A DNA stretch of 64,000 bases from Candidatus Babelota bacterium (GTDB lineage: Bacteria > Babelota > Babeliae > Babelales > Vermiphilaceae): the NCBI GenBank assembly GCA_029262575.1, contig JAJCZC010000020.1, positions 44,497 through 108,496 on the forward strand, written 5' to 3'. A model generated the notes under the pieces. The model was not told the origin of the DNA, did not search any database, and worked only from the letters and a program-made list of their open reading frames with translations. Position numbers and translations under genes: made by a program. How positions within the stretch are numbered: the stretch's first letter is position 1; each line of letters begins with the position of its first letter. Positions 56,117 to 63,857 of the stretch are shown piece by piece.

Positions 56117-56803
56117 TTATGTATGTTGAATAGCCACAAAACGCACGGGAGCCTCAACCAATGTTTCAGCTTTGAGTGGTAAAATATAACCGGTAAAACC
56201 AGTTGGTGCAACTTCATCAAGATTGGTAACATTCTCCACAATATATTTACCCGCACCGAGCAAAACTTCATGCACAGGAAAATCGATACTTGAGCAATCT
56301 GGTGAAAGTGTATCAATGCCAATGCCAACAACATCACGGTCAACCAACAATCGCGCAGCATCTCGAGAAACTGCCGGAAAGTGCATCTTGCCATTTGCAT
56401 CACAATTACGATATTGGTCAGCATTACCCCATCGATTATGCCAACCAGTATTGAATACCACGAGATCGCCTTTTTTAATATTGCCGCACTGTTGTTCAAA
56501 ATGCTCTATATCATTCGGTGATATCCGATAGTCACCATTTGAACCAACACCCCTTGAAACATCGATAACAATCAATGGTGCAATCAAATTTTCAAGCGAT
56601 AATTGATGGACCTCTTGTGCGCCCGGAATAAAATGCGCTGGCGAATCAATGTGTGTGCCAACACCCGCATGCATTTTCATATTTTGCACGCGACAACGTT
56701 GATCATAATCAAGTTTAATCGCTGGCAAAAACCCACAACTGCCAGTCCAAGTTGGCACATGCTCGTGCAAAATATGAGTAAGATCAATTATTTTTCTTGG
56801 CAT
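56117..56803 (-). CDS. Cyclase family (kynurenine formamidase-like) metal hydrolase
   Basis: 228 residues. IDLTHILHEHVPTW at the start, the metal motif GVGTHIDSPAHF (H-x-D-x-x-x-H) near 47-58, DLVVFNTGW near 118, and GIGIDTLSPDCS near 168 are the marks of PF04199. Members hydrolyse formyl-kynurenine or similar amides and lactones. No kynurenine-pathway genes are nearby, so the substrate stays open. No signal peptide. Confidence 0.88.
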   Translation of the reverse strand: MPRKIIDLTHILHEHVPTWTGSCGFLPAIKLDYDQRCRVQNMKMHAGVGTHIDSPAHFIPGAQEVHQLSLENLIAPLIVIDVSRGVGSNGDYRISPNDIEHFEQQCGNIKKGDLVVFNTGWHNRWGNADQYRNCDANGKMHFPAVSRDAARLLVDRDVVGIGIDTLSPDCSSIDFPVHEVLLGAGKYIVENVTNLDEVAPTGFTGYILPLKAETLVEAPVRFVAIQHT

Positions 56804-56922
56804 ATAGGTATCCTATTACTCGTATTGCAATCTTTTTTATATGAACAATTTTAATCATCGCAAATCTATAGTATATTGATCAGAGATGACAATGTAACAT
56901 ATGTTAGTAGACAAGGAGCCAC

Positions 56923-57774
56923 ATGTCTCGACTGATGCATATGCGGCAACGCATAAAAGCAGTACAAACCATAAAAAAAATAACGCATGCAATGCGTCTG
57001 ATTTCCATGTCTACACACTCGCGCATGAAGCATCAAGAAGAACCTATAAAACGATATCAGGAAAAAATAGTTGAGCTTTTTGCGCACGCTCGTGCAATGC
57101 GCCCCAACTATCACAACCCTATTTTACAACCATCGGATCCACCAAATAAAAAACCCTTGGTAATCTTAGTTGGATCGCAAAAAGGCTTATGCGGCGCATT
57201 CAACACAAATCTGTTTCAATTTTTTAACCTCGAAATGCTCAATAAAAAAATTAAACCGGCCATTATTACGGTAGGCAAACGTGCTTCACAATACATACAA
57301 AAAAAAGATTTTGGTAGCCACATTGCCATGTTTGACACCTTTGCGCTGCACACATTGCTCACTATTGCCGATAGCTTACTGCAAGAAATAACACACGCAA
57401 ATCCGCATTATAGCTCAGTTACCATCTATATCAATACTGCACCATCTTTCTTTATGCAACGCCCAAAAGCTGAGCAAATGATACCCGCAATGATACCCAA
57501 AGATAATGATGGGAAAAAACACCCTGAATATGATCTTGAGCAACCTGCACAACAAGTGCTCGGATATTTGGCTGATCAATACCTTCTCTCACACTTGCAG
57601 CATGCATTGTTTCAATCATTACTGGCTGAGCATTCAGCTCGTTTTGTTTCAATGGATAGCTCAACACGCAATGCAGAAACTATGCTTGAAGAGTTGCAAA
57701 TCGATTATAACAAATTGCGACAAGCAAAAATTACGCGCGAATTGACTGAATTGAGTGCTTTTTTTATTGAATAA
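56923..57774 (+). CDS. atpG: ATP synthase gamma subunit
   Basis: 283 residues. N-terminal helix RLMHMRQRIKAVQTIKKITHAMRLIS (read in parts) and C-terminal EELQIDYNKLRQAKIT with RELTEL form the rotor coiled coil; GSQKGLCGAFNTN is the conserved middle motif. It couples proton flow to the F1 head. AAGGAG before ATG. No other atp gene is in the window, which is unusual because atpG normally lies between atpA and atpD. Its last 77 bases occur again at 61159-61235, and a diverged copy lies at 58811-58873. Confidence 0.95.
   Translation: MSRLMHMRQRIKAVQTIKKITHAMRLISMSTHSRMKHQEEPIKRYQEKIVELFAHARAMRPNYHNPILQPSDPPNKKPLVILVGSQKGLCGAFNTNLFQFFNLEMLNKKIKPAIITVGKRASQYIQKKDFGSHIAMFDTFALHTLLTIADSLLQEITHANPHYSSVTIYINTAPSFFMQRPKAEQMIPAMIPKDNDGKKHPEYDLEQPAQQVLGYLADQYLLSHLQHALFQSLLAEHSARFVSMDSSTRNAETMLEELQIDYNKLRQAKITRELTELSAFFIE
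57697..57773 (+). repeat. atpG 3'-end repeat, copy A (in the intact gene)
   Basis: The last 77 bases of atpG up to the second base of its stop codon. Identical to copy C at 61159-61235. Copy B at 58811-58873 matches the last 63 bases with seven differences. Confidence 0.95.
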
Positions 57775-57779
57775 TTTTC

Positions 57780-58787
57780 ATGTACATAAAAACCCCTGCT
57801 TCAACCCCTTTTTTGTTGTTACTCTGCAGCGCTTTACCCATACACCTATTATCTTGCGCCAATCCTAACCTACAAAAAGCTTGCGTTTTCTTGGGCATAA
57901 CACATAATGAACTTTCAAAAAAAAACATCCAAAAAGCGTATCATAAAAAAGTAAAACTTTTCCATCCCGATAAACATAAACAGCCAAAAGATAAACCGCA
58001 AGCAACTGAAAAGTTTAAAAAGTTACAAAGTCATTATCACTTTTTGCTACAATATGTAGAAAAGTTGAAAAAAAGAATCAACCTTACACCAACACTCATC
58101 TCTGAACAATTTTTAAAAATACATAACGCTTGCCTAATTTTCGGACTAAAAACAAAAAATGTTACCGGTAAAGAGATAAAAAAAGAGCACAAAGAGCTTC
58201 ACAATAACCTCGTATTACAATTAAAAAAAGAAACAGACAAGCACACACAAGCATCAATTCACCTTCAATTGCTTATGCTTGATTATGCAAAGAGAATCCT
58301 TTTAAATCATCCAGAAGAACGTGTCGTCGCTTTAAATTTCATCATTGCCGGCAAGAAGATACCCGTAAAAACAAATCTTTCAATCGATTCTCAGCTTGTC
58401 TCATATGTACTATTCAAGGAAACCAACAAAAATAAAGAACCTTCATTAGAAATCATGCGAGCATATGCTTGGCACAATCTCGCATTATCGATAGAAAATC
58501 AACAGATGAAGAAGTTCCATAACAGATTAACGGCTAATCCATTTTTATTTTGCAGGAATATTGCAGCAGAAAAAAATATTTATTTACGAGATGACAAAAA
58601 AAGAGCGATGTGTGCACTCAAGGCAGCCCATTTAACTCTTGATGATCTTGTAAACCTTGTTTGTAACAACACCACCGTACTAGCCATAGCCCAACAAGAA
58701 ACTAAATTTGGCAACATTGGCCACTACACTAAAAAAAATGCCAATAAAATGTACCTTACACTCAAGAAATATGGATCCACAACTTAA
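57780..58787 (+). CDS. Secreted J-domain (DnaJ-like) protein
   Basis: 335 residues, starting 5 bases after atpG. The N-terminus (SSTPFLLLLCSALPIHLLSC region, residues about 8-26) is a signal peptide, possibly with a lipobox at LLSC. The J domain is at about 30-95: VFLGITHNELSKKNIQKAYH, the essential HPD in LFHPDKHKQ, and KFKKLQSHYHFLL. J domains switch on Hsp70. The rest is helical and Lys-rich with no Gly/Phe or zinc region, so it is not a normal DnaJ. A bacterial envelope has no Hsp70, so an exported role on a host chaperone is a possible inference. No clear ribosome site; translation may be coupled to atpG. Confidence 0.8.
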   Translation: MYIKTPASTPFLLLLCSALPIHLLSCANPNLQKACVFLGITHNELSKKNIQKAYHKKVKLFHPDKHKQPKDKPQATEKFKKLQSHYHFLLQYVEKLKKRINLTPTLISEQFLKIHNACLIFGLKTKNVTGKEIKKEHKELHNNLVLQLKKETDKHTQASIHLQLLMLDYAKRILLNHPEERVVALNFIIAGKKIPVKTNLSIDSQLVSYVLFKETNKNKEPSLEIMRAYAWHNLALSIENQQMKKFHNRLTANPFLFCRNIAAEKNIYLRDDKKRAMCALKAAHLTLDDLVNLVCNNTTVLAIAQQETKFGNIGHYTKKNANKMYLTLKKYGSTT

Positions 58788-58810
58788 AAAATAAATACAA
58801 AACATGCGCT

Positions 58811-58873
58811 CAATTGCGACAAGCGAAAATTACGCATGAATTAACTGAACTGAGTGCCTTTTTTATTGAATAA
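58811..58873 (+). repeat. atpG 3'-end repeat, copy B (diverged)
   Basis: Reads QLRQAKITHELTELSAFFIE then TAA in the same frame as atpG. Seven base changes from copy A; four of the codon changes are synonymous and one is R to H. It lies 24 bases after the J-domain gene. Confidence 0.9.
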
Positions 58874-58928
58874 ACTTTTATTTTTTAACACGTAGCGAAA
58901 ACGACTGCACTTTTTAAGCATTAGTGCG

Positions 58929-60950
58929 CTATTCCGAAGAAAATTGAGAATTTTGATCACTCGACATTTCTTGGAACGTTTTATCCACCAAAACACGTAC
59001 CGACTGAGTTGGATCAACCATTTTGAGGACTAGTTGCTCTCGAGGATCCTGTTTAAATTCATTCCTCTTAAGTGAAATTTCACACCTAGAGCCGCTAACC
59101 TTATTAATCATATTCAACTCTAGTTTTGGATCAAACTTAGAAATTTGATTTCTATCTAACCAAAGCTTTGTAATGGTTAAACCTAAAAAAGAATCGGAAG
59201 ATAATGACTCAATTTGATTATTACATAAATTCAGTAACTCTATATGCTCGATACCTGAAAAACATTTTTTTGGGATGTTTCTTATTTGATTAAGACTTAA
59301 ATCAATCTTCTTGACACTTTTAAGCGCCAAAAAGTCTTTTGGGTCGAGGCAAGAGATTTTATTACTAGAAACATCAAGAATAGTAACCCTATCTATTCCA
59401 GGTACTTTCTCCAAGCCATTCAAAGACCTTAAACCCTTATCCCTCAGAGATAACAGAACCTCATCGCCCAATTGCTCCACCTTTATAGAATCATTTCGCT
59501 GCAAAGAAAATATGCTTGAATCATACTTCAATTCAACTTGAGGATATTTTTCCTGTAAGGACTCTAAATACACCACGGACTTATCAGCGAGCCTATTCAA
59601 CCGTAAATCAATTAGAGCCTCTGAAGCATTTTTAAATTTTACATTTAGCCCGGCAGGTAAATCTTCCAGTTGATTACCAGAAAGATATATCCGCTTAATA
59701 AATGGCCCAGTGAAACTATCTCTATCCAATGACAAAATATAATTATCTCTTAGATCTAGACTCACCAAATTTAGCATGGCCGCAAAGCAAAAAGGAGGTA
59801 TACTTACCAACTTATTCGAATTAAGGCTTATCCTCTCCAATTCACGCATAGCTAACAAATCATGGTAGCAAATAGAAGTGAGCTCGTTATTCGATAAATC
59901 AATATGTTGAACATTTTTAATACCTGGAATATCCTTAAGGCCATCCAAACTCGTAAGGCTGAGTCCATTGAACGTTATTCGTTTTTTGCCAAAACTATCA
60001 TAAACCTTTGGGCAAAATTCCGACAAAAGCAAGTCTTTTATCGAACGCTCATTATTCGCAGTCTGCTTTTCAATAAGCCTATCAGAAGAACCACTTGAAC
60101 TCTGAAAGGATGATGAGGAGGAGCTAGAAGATGAGGAAGAAGATGAATTGAATGAAACACTAAAATCAAACATCTTAGCAAGATCGACCGGTTTAACCTT
60201 ATCTGAAACGAATACCTGCAATGAAGTCCTGTTTTCAAATAGCTTTTGCACCTCAGGCTCATTTTTGCCAGATTCTTTTGTTTTTTTATACCCCTTCATC
60301 TGCAAGAACTTTTGAACAGGCAAAATATGCTGAAAACCACCAACCACAAAAACAGAGTTTGATTTTTTCAAAGCTTTTGAAGTTAAGAAAACAAAGCTCA
60401 CATCTAACAAGGCACGAAACTGCTCTTTATGGGATTTATCATTTTTATATAGCGTGCTCAAGTATTTACAAGCAGCATCATCTAAGGCATTAGCCTCTTT
60501 TTTAAAATAAGTATTTATTGCATTTAATAATGCTTCTCCATCCTCTGGAAATACTCGATACACATGCCGAAGTTCTGCATTTAATGCTAAGTGCCCATGC
60601 TGTGCAAATGAACGAGCAAGATAAGCTAAAAATTGACCATTTACTTTTTGTCTTTCCATATCGTAGATAGTTCTGGCTATCTTGAAAGGCATTCCCTCTA
60701 TCTTTGAACAAACAGTACGATACCACTCAGGATCCAAATGAAAACTATCCTCAACAATCAAGATTGGGTTATTTTGCGCTTTTGCGGCAACCAATAGATC
60801 CTTCTTTTGCTGGTCGGCACGATCTGTTGTGATATGCACATCAGCCAACAAATACACTGATTTTAGCCCGCTTTGCCATTTTTCAAATTTTACAACGTAT
60901 CCATGTGAGCAAAAAACAGCAAAAACAGATAAGAATATAGCTTTTTTCAT
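58929..60950 (-). CDS. Secreted leucine-rich-repeat protein with unknown N-terminal domain
   Basis: 673 residues. Signal peptide MKKAIFLSVFAVFCSHGYV. Residues about 20-255 form an alpha/beta domain ('SVYLLADVHITTDRADQQ', 'NNPILIVEDSFHLDPEW', 'NSVFVVGGFQHILPVQKFL') with a layout like ChaN/TraB-type hydrolases, but I cannot name it. A Ser tract (about 268-290) built from mixed Ser codons is a linker. Residues about 320-640 hold two LRR blocks (VQHIDLSNNELTSI, LVSLDLRDNYILSL, VTILDVSSNKISCL, IELLNLCNNQIESL). LRRs bind proteins. Flanked by copies B and C of the atpG tail. GGAGA precedes the ATG. Confidence 0.82.
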   Translation of the reverse strand: MKKAIFLSVFAVFCSHGYVVKFEKWQSGLKSVYLLADVHITTDRADQQKKDLLVAAKAQNNPILIVEDSFHLDPEWYRTVCSKIEGMPFKIARTIYDMERQKVNGQFLAYLARSFAQHGHLALNAELRHVYRVFPEDGEALLNAINTYFKKEANALDDAACKYLSTLYKNDKSHKEQFRALLDVSFVFLTSKALKKSNSVFVVGGFQHILPVQKFLQMKGYKKTKESGKNEPEVQKLFENRTSLQVFVSDKVKPVDLAKMFDFSVSFNSSSSSSSSSSSSSFQSSSGSSDRLIEKQTANNERSIKDLLLSEFCPKVYDSFGKKRITFNGLSLTSLDGLKDIPGIKNVQHIDLSNNELTSICYHDLLAMRELERISLNSNKLVSIPPFCFAAMLNLVSLDLRDNYILSLDRDSFTGPFIKRIYLSGNQLEDLPAGLNVKFKNASEALIDLRLNRLADKSVVYLESLQEKYPQVELKYDSSIFSLQRNDSIKVEQLGDEVLLSLRDKGLRSLNGLEKVPGIDRVTILDVSSNKISCLDPKDFLALKSVKKIDLSLNQIRNIPKKCFSGIEHIELLNLCNNQIESLSSDSFLGLTITKLWLDRNQISKFDPKLELNMINKVSGSRCEISLKRNEFKQDPREQLVLKMVDPTQSVRVLVDKTFQEMSSDQNSQFSSE

Positions 60951-61131
60951 TACAAAATCTCCATTTTATTATATATTTATCATAGTCATTATATTATAAA
61001 TAGTACAATATTATAAATAGTATATTAATTTCAAAAAAAGTCAAGAGAGGCGTCCTTCATAGTCCATGAAACTAAACATATTTTTATTGAGTAAAGACCT
61101 GAAGGCCGCCAGATAAATCCAACCAATACAT

Positions 61132-61236
61132 AATGCGAAAAAAATGCTCAAACAACTACAAATCGATTATAACAAATTGCGACAAGCAAAAATTACGCGC
61201 GAATTGACTGAATTGAGTGCTTTTTTTATTGAATAG
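61132..61236 (+). repeat. atpG 3'-end repeat, copy C
   Basis: 35 codons in the atpG frame: NAKKMLKQLQIDYNKLRQAK and on to FFIE then TAG. Bases 61159-61235 are identical to the end of atpG; the first nine codons differ at the DNA level but still read like atpG (NAETMLEEL in the gene). No start codon or upstream gene belongs to it. The rest of 60951-61131 holds no gene that I can see. Confidence 0.93.
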
Positions 61237-61247
61237 ACTTATAAAAA

Positions 61248-61778
61248 TTACGAAAACTTTGGAGTAGGCACACGGTTCAGTATAAAAGGCTTATGAGCCT
61301 TCATCTGCTCGCCCCAAGTGGCCAACAAAACCTTTATTTGCTCAAAACCAAAGGCCTTATACCATTTTATCAATCGTGCGACTTTGATATCATATTCTTC
61401 ATCCGTTTTATAATCAGGAAGTGCTAATAGGCGAATTGAATCACACTCAGATGCATCAGAGAGCTTGATGACGGACTGCAGCAAAATGGAACCGAGCCCT
61501 TTTTCTTGATGCTTTTTGGCCACATGCAATTGATTAAGATGCACAGTGTTTCGCCCATCTTTGAGAAAAACTGCATATGCAATACATTTTTTTGGCAGAT
61601 CTTTGCAATATACATTAATGTTGCCGCCATCATCATTGGCTGCTAAAACAAAGTCATGCTTTTGCAATGTTGCGCTAAAATCTTTTTTGGTATTATTAGC
61701 GCTGGCAAATATGCCATATGACGGCATCAAACATAAGCTAACTGCGCAGGCAAAAAATTTAGATCTCATTAAATTCAT
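61248..61778 (-). CDS. Secreted GNAT-family acetyltransferase, copy 1
   Basis: 176 residues from ATG 61778 (GAGG six bases upstream, within the end of the previous gene). N-terminal signal segment MRSKFFACAVSLCLMPSYG. GNAT motifs: VHLNQLHVAKKHQEKGLGSI (Q-x-x-G-x-G binding loop), then LLQSVIKLSDASECDSIRLL and KWYKAFGFEQIKV. GNATs use acetyl-CoA. The target is unknown. It is the second gene of a tandem pair and is similar throughout to its neighbour. A signal peptide on a GNAT is unexpected. Confidence 0.82.
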   Translation of the reverse strand: MNLMRSKFFACAVSLCLMPSYGIFASANNTKKDFSATLQKHDFVLAANDDGGNINVYCKDLPKKCIAYAVFLKDGRNTVHLNQLHVAKKHQEKGLGSILLQSVIKLSDASECDSIRLLALPDYKTDEEYDIKVARLIKWYKAFGFEQIKVLLATWGEQMKAHKPFILNRVPTPKFS

Positions 61779-61785
61779 TTTAACC

Positions 61786-62331
61786 TCATTCATCATCAAA
61801 ACTAAATTCTGGCAACTTGATTACATCTAATTTAAATGGCGCTTTTACCATCATAGATTGCCCCCCCAAACAAAAATCACCCTCATTCGCTATAGACTTA
61901 AAACCAAATCGCTCATACCATATGACCAATCTTTTTAAATTAGCGTTAAACGATGCACCTGATCCAACTTCGGGATATGCGAGTAACTTTATATGCTTAC
62001 AACCAAAATCATCAGCTTTTTTAATGGCCGCCTGCAACAATACCGACCCAAGACCCTTACACTGATGTGACTCATAAATGTCTATAAATTCAACCCTCAT
62101 AACCACATCACTGTCTTTATTAAATTCAATAAATCCAATAGCGTCCCTTGGCATTTTTTTTAAAAAAATCTTTATACCGTAATTCAACCCATCTTTGTGA
62201 TAGACAAAATTATATTGGTCAATTAATGCACTATAATTTTTGTTGTTATGCGCACTGGCACAAAGCGCACCTGATACAAAAAATAGCGCAACCATAACTA
62301 ATTTAGAAAAAAACGACTGTATTCTAGGCAT
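61786..62331 (-). CDS. Secreted GNAT-family acetyltransferase, copy 2
   Basis: 181 residues. Signal peptide ends near LCASAHN (residues 1-27). GNAT motifs: VEFIDIYESHQCKGLGSVLL and WYERFGFKSI, with KHIKLLAYPE between them. A strong AAGGAGG lies before the ATG. It and copy 1 are 7 bases apart and share most motif residues, so they arose by duplication. The remnant at 1207-1443 is a more distant GNAT. Confidence 0.82.
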   Translation of the reverse strand: MPRIQSFFSKLVMVALFFVSGALCASAHNNKNYSALIDQYNFVYHKDGLNYGIKIFLKKMPRDAIGFIEFNKDSDVVMRVEFIDIYESHQCKGLGSVLLQAAIKKADDFGCKHIKLLAYPEVGSGASFNANLKRLVIWYERFGFKSIANEGDFCLGGQSMMVKAPFKLDVIKLPEFSFDDE

Positions 62332-62414
62332 AACACAACCTCCTTAAATCCGACTCTATAACCTGTATTTATGAACAACTCACAGTACTCATCATACGCA
62401 TTTTTTGCAATTTG

Positions 62415-63749
62415 TCAATCTTTTACGCTTGATTCATACCCAAAGAACAGCCTTTTATCTTGCACAGAAAAATTCTGCCCATCAACCATCTTGACTTGTG
62501 CACCTAATATTTTCAGCTTTTTTTCCAATGCGTCATAACCCCGTTGCCAATGGTGCACTCCGGTCATAATAGTTGTGCCTTGGGCAACCAACCCAGCCAA
62601 CATCAGAGCACATGATGCGCGAATATCCGATGCAATAACAGAAGTGCCATAGAGTTGTTCCACCCCTGTCACCACAACTTTTTGATCATGTATCACTTTA
62701 ACTTCTGCACCCATTTTTTGCAGTTCACGCACATGCATCAAGCGATTTTCAAACACCGTTTCTTCAATCACACTTGTGCCATCGGCCACACATTGCGCTG
62801 CCATCATTGGCGCTTGCAAATCAGTAGGGAATTGTGGGTGTGGGCCGGTTTTGAATGAAACTGCTTTTGGATCTTTTGTGGCACGCAAAGTTACACCAAC
62901 ATCATTATCGCCGACTTCAACCTTATGCCCCATCTGTTGTAACTTTTGCAAAAACACATCCATAGCAAAAGCTGGTGCTTGCGGCAATACAATGTTACCG
63001 CCAGTGATTGCAGTTGCTAACAATAATGCACCTGCTTCCAAACGATCATTGATAATCGCATGCTCAATTGGTTTAAGTTCTTTTACGCCTTCAATTTCGA
63101 TCGTTGCCGGTGCTACCACTTGAATATGTGCACCCATTTTTTTGAGAACCTTAATTAAATCCAACACTTCTGGTTCAAGTGCTGCATTGATTATTTTGGT
63201 CGTGCCTGGTGCGCAAGTTGCAAGCATCATGATATTTTCAGTTGCACCAACTGAAGGATAATCGAGAATAATTTTTTTAGCATTAAAACGGGTCACGGAT
63301 GCTGATAAAGTATCTCCAGATTCGATAATGCGCACACCCATTTTAACGAAATTGCGCAAATGCAAATCAATTGGACGCGAGCCAATCACACACCCACCGG
63401 GTAATGCTATTTCAGCCTGGCCAAAACGTGCTAAAAGTGGACCCATAACCAAAATAGAAGCTCGCATCCTTTTCATCATCTCATGATTCACTCGCCAATC
63501 ATTGATAGGTGAAGTATCCACACAGAGTGTTTGCAAATCAGGCGCATACTTAACCTCTGCGCCAAGATTTTGTAAAAGAGTCATAACATTGCGCACATCT
63601 GAAGAAAATGGCACATTGCTCAAAATTGACTTACCTTTGGTTAAAATTAATGATGCCATAATCACTAGCACCGCATTTTTGGCGCCAGTCAACTCTGCTG
63701 TGCCTTCAAGTGGTGGTGATTGTGCAATTAACAGTGATTGATTATGCAT
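62415..63749 (-). CDS. murA: UDP-N-acetylglucosamine 1-carboxyvinyltransferase
   Basis: 444 residues. Catalytic loop PGGCVIGSRPIDLHLRNFVK, with the active Cys at about 118; TGAKNAVLVIMASLI at the N-terminus and DIRASCALMLAGLVAQGTT near the end are diagnostic. MurA joins phosphoenolpyruvate to UDP-GlcNAc, the first committed step of peptidoglycan. Cys in the loop means fosfomycin binding is possible. AAAGGGA precedes the ATG. It stands alone. Confidence 0.97.
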   Translation of the reverse strand: MHNQSLLIAQSPPLEGTAELTGAKNAVLVIMASLILTKGKSILSNVPFSSDVRNVMTLLQNLGAEVKYAPDLQTLCVDTSPINDWRVNHEMMKRMRASILVMGPLLARFGQAEIALPGGCVIGSRPIDLHLRNFVKMGVRIIESGDTLSASVTRFNAKKIILDYPSVGATENIMMLATCAPGTTKIINAALEPEVLDLIKVLKKMGAHIQVVAPATIEIEGVKELKPIEHAIINDRLEAGALLLATAITGGNIVLPQAPAFAMDVFLQKLQQMGHKVEVGDNDVGVTLRATKDPKAVSFKTGPHPQFPTDLQAPMMAAQCVADGTSVIEETVFENRLMHVRELQKMGAEVKVIHDQKVVVTGVEQLYGTSVIASDIRASCALMLAGLVAQGTTIMTGVHHWQRGYDALEKKLKILGAQVKMVDGQNFSVQDKRLFFGYESSVKD

Positions 63750-63820
63750 AAATGTTCCCTTTTTTTGCGCACATAATTACGTGATTTGTTATTGAAAAAT
63801 GTAGTATAATAAAAAAAAGC

Positions 63821-63856
63821 AAAAAGGGCATTATCATAATTGATAACGCCCTTTTC
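63821..63856. terminator. Bidirectional hairpin terminator
   Basis: A stem AAAAGGGC-ATTATCA paired with TGATAAC-GCCCTTTT (one A-C mismatch), with A- and T-rich flanks. It lies between the murA start region and the insertion sequence. Confidence 0.75.
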
Positions 63857-63857
63857 T

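Noticed and set aside
60105..60170. Serine tract as a DNA microsatellite
   Set aside because: The Ser codons are mixed, so there is no short repeated DNA unit.
61073..61096. A fourth atpG tail (TTTTTATTGAGTAAAG)
   Set aside because: Only about 16 bases resemble the repeat end and they are AT-rich; chance cannot be excluded.
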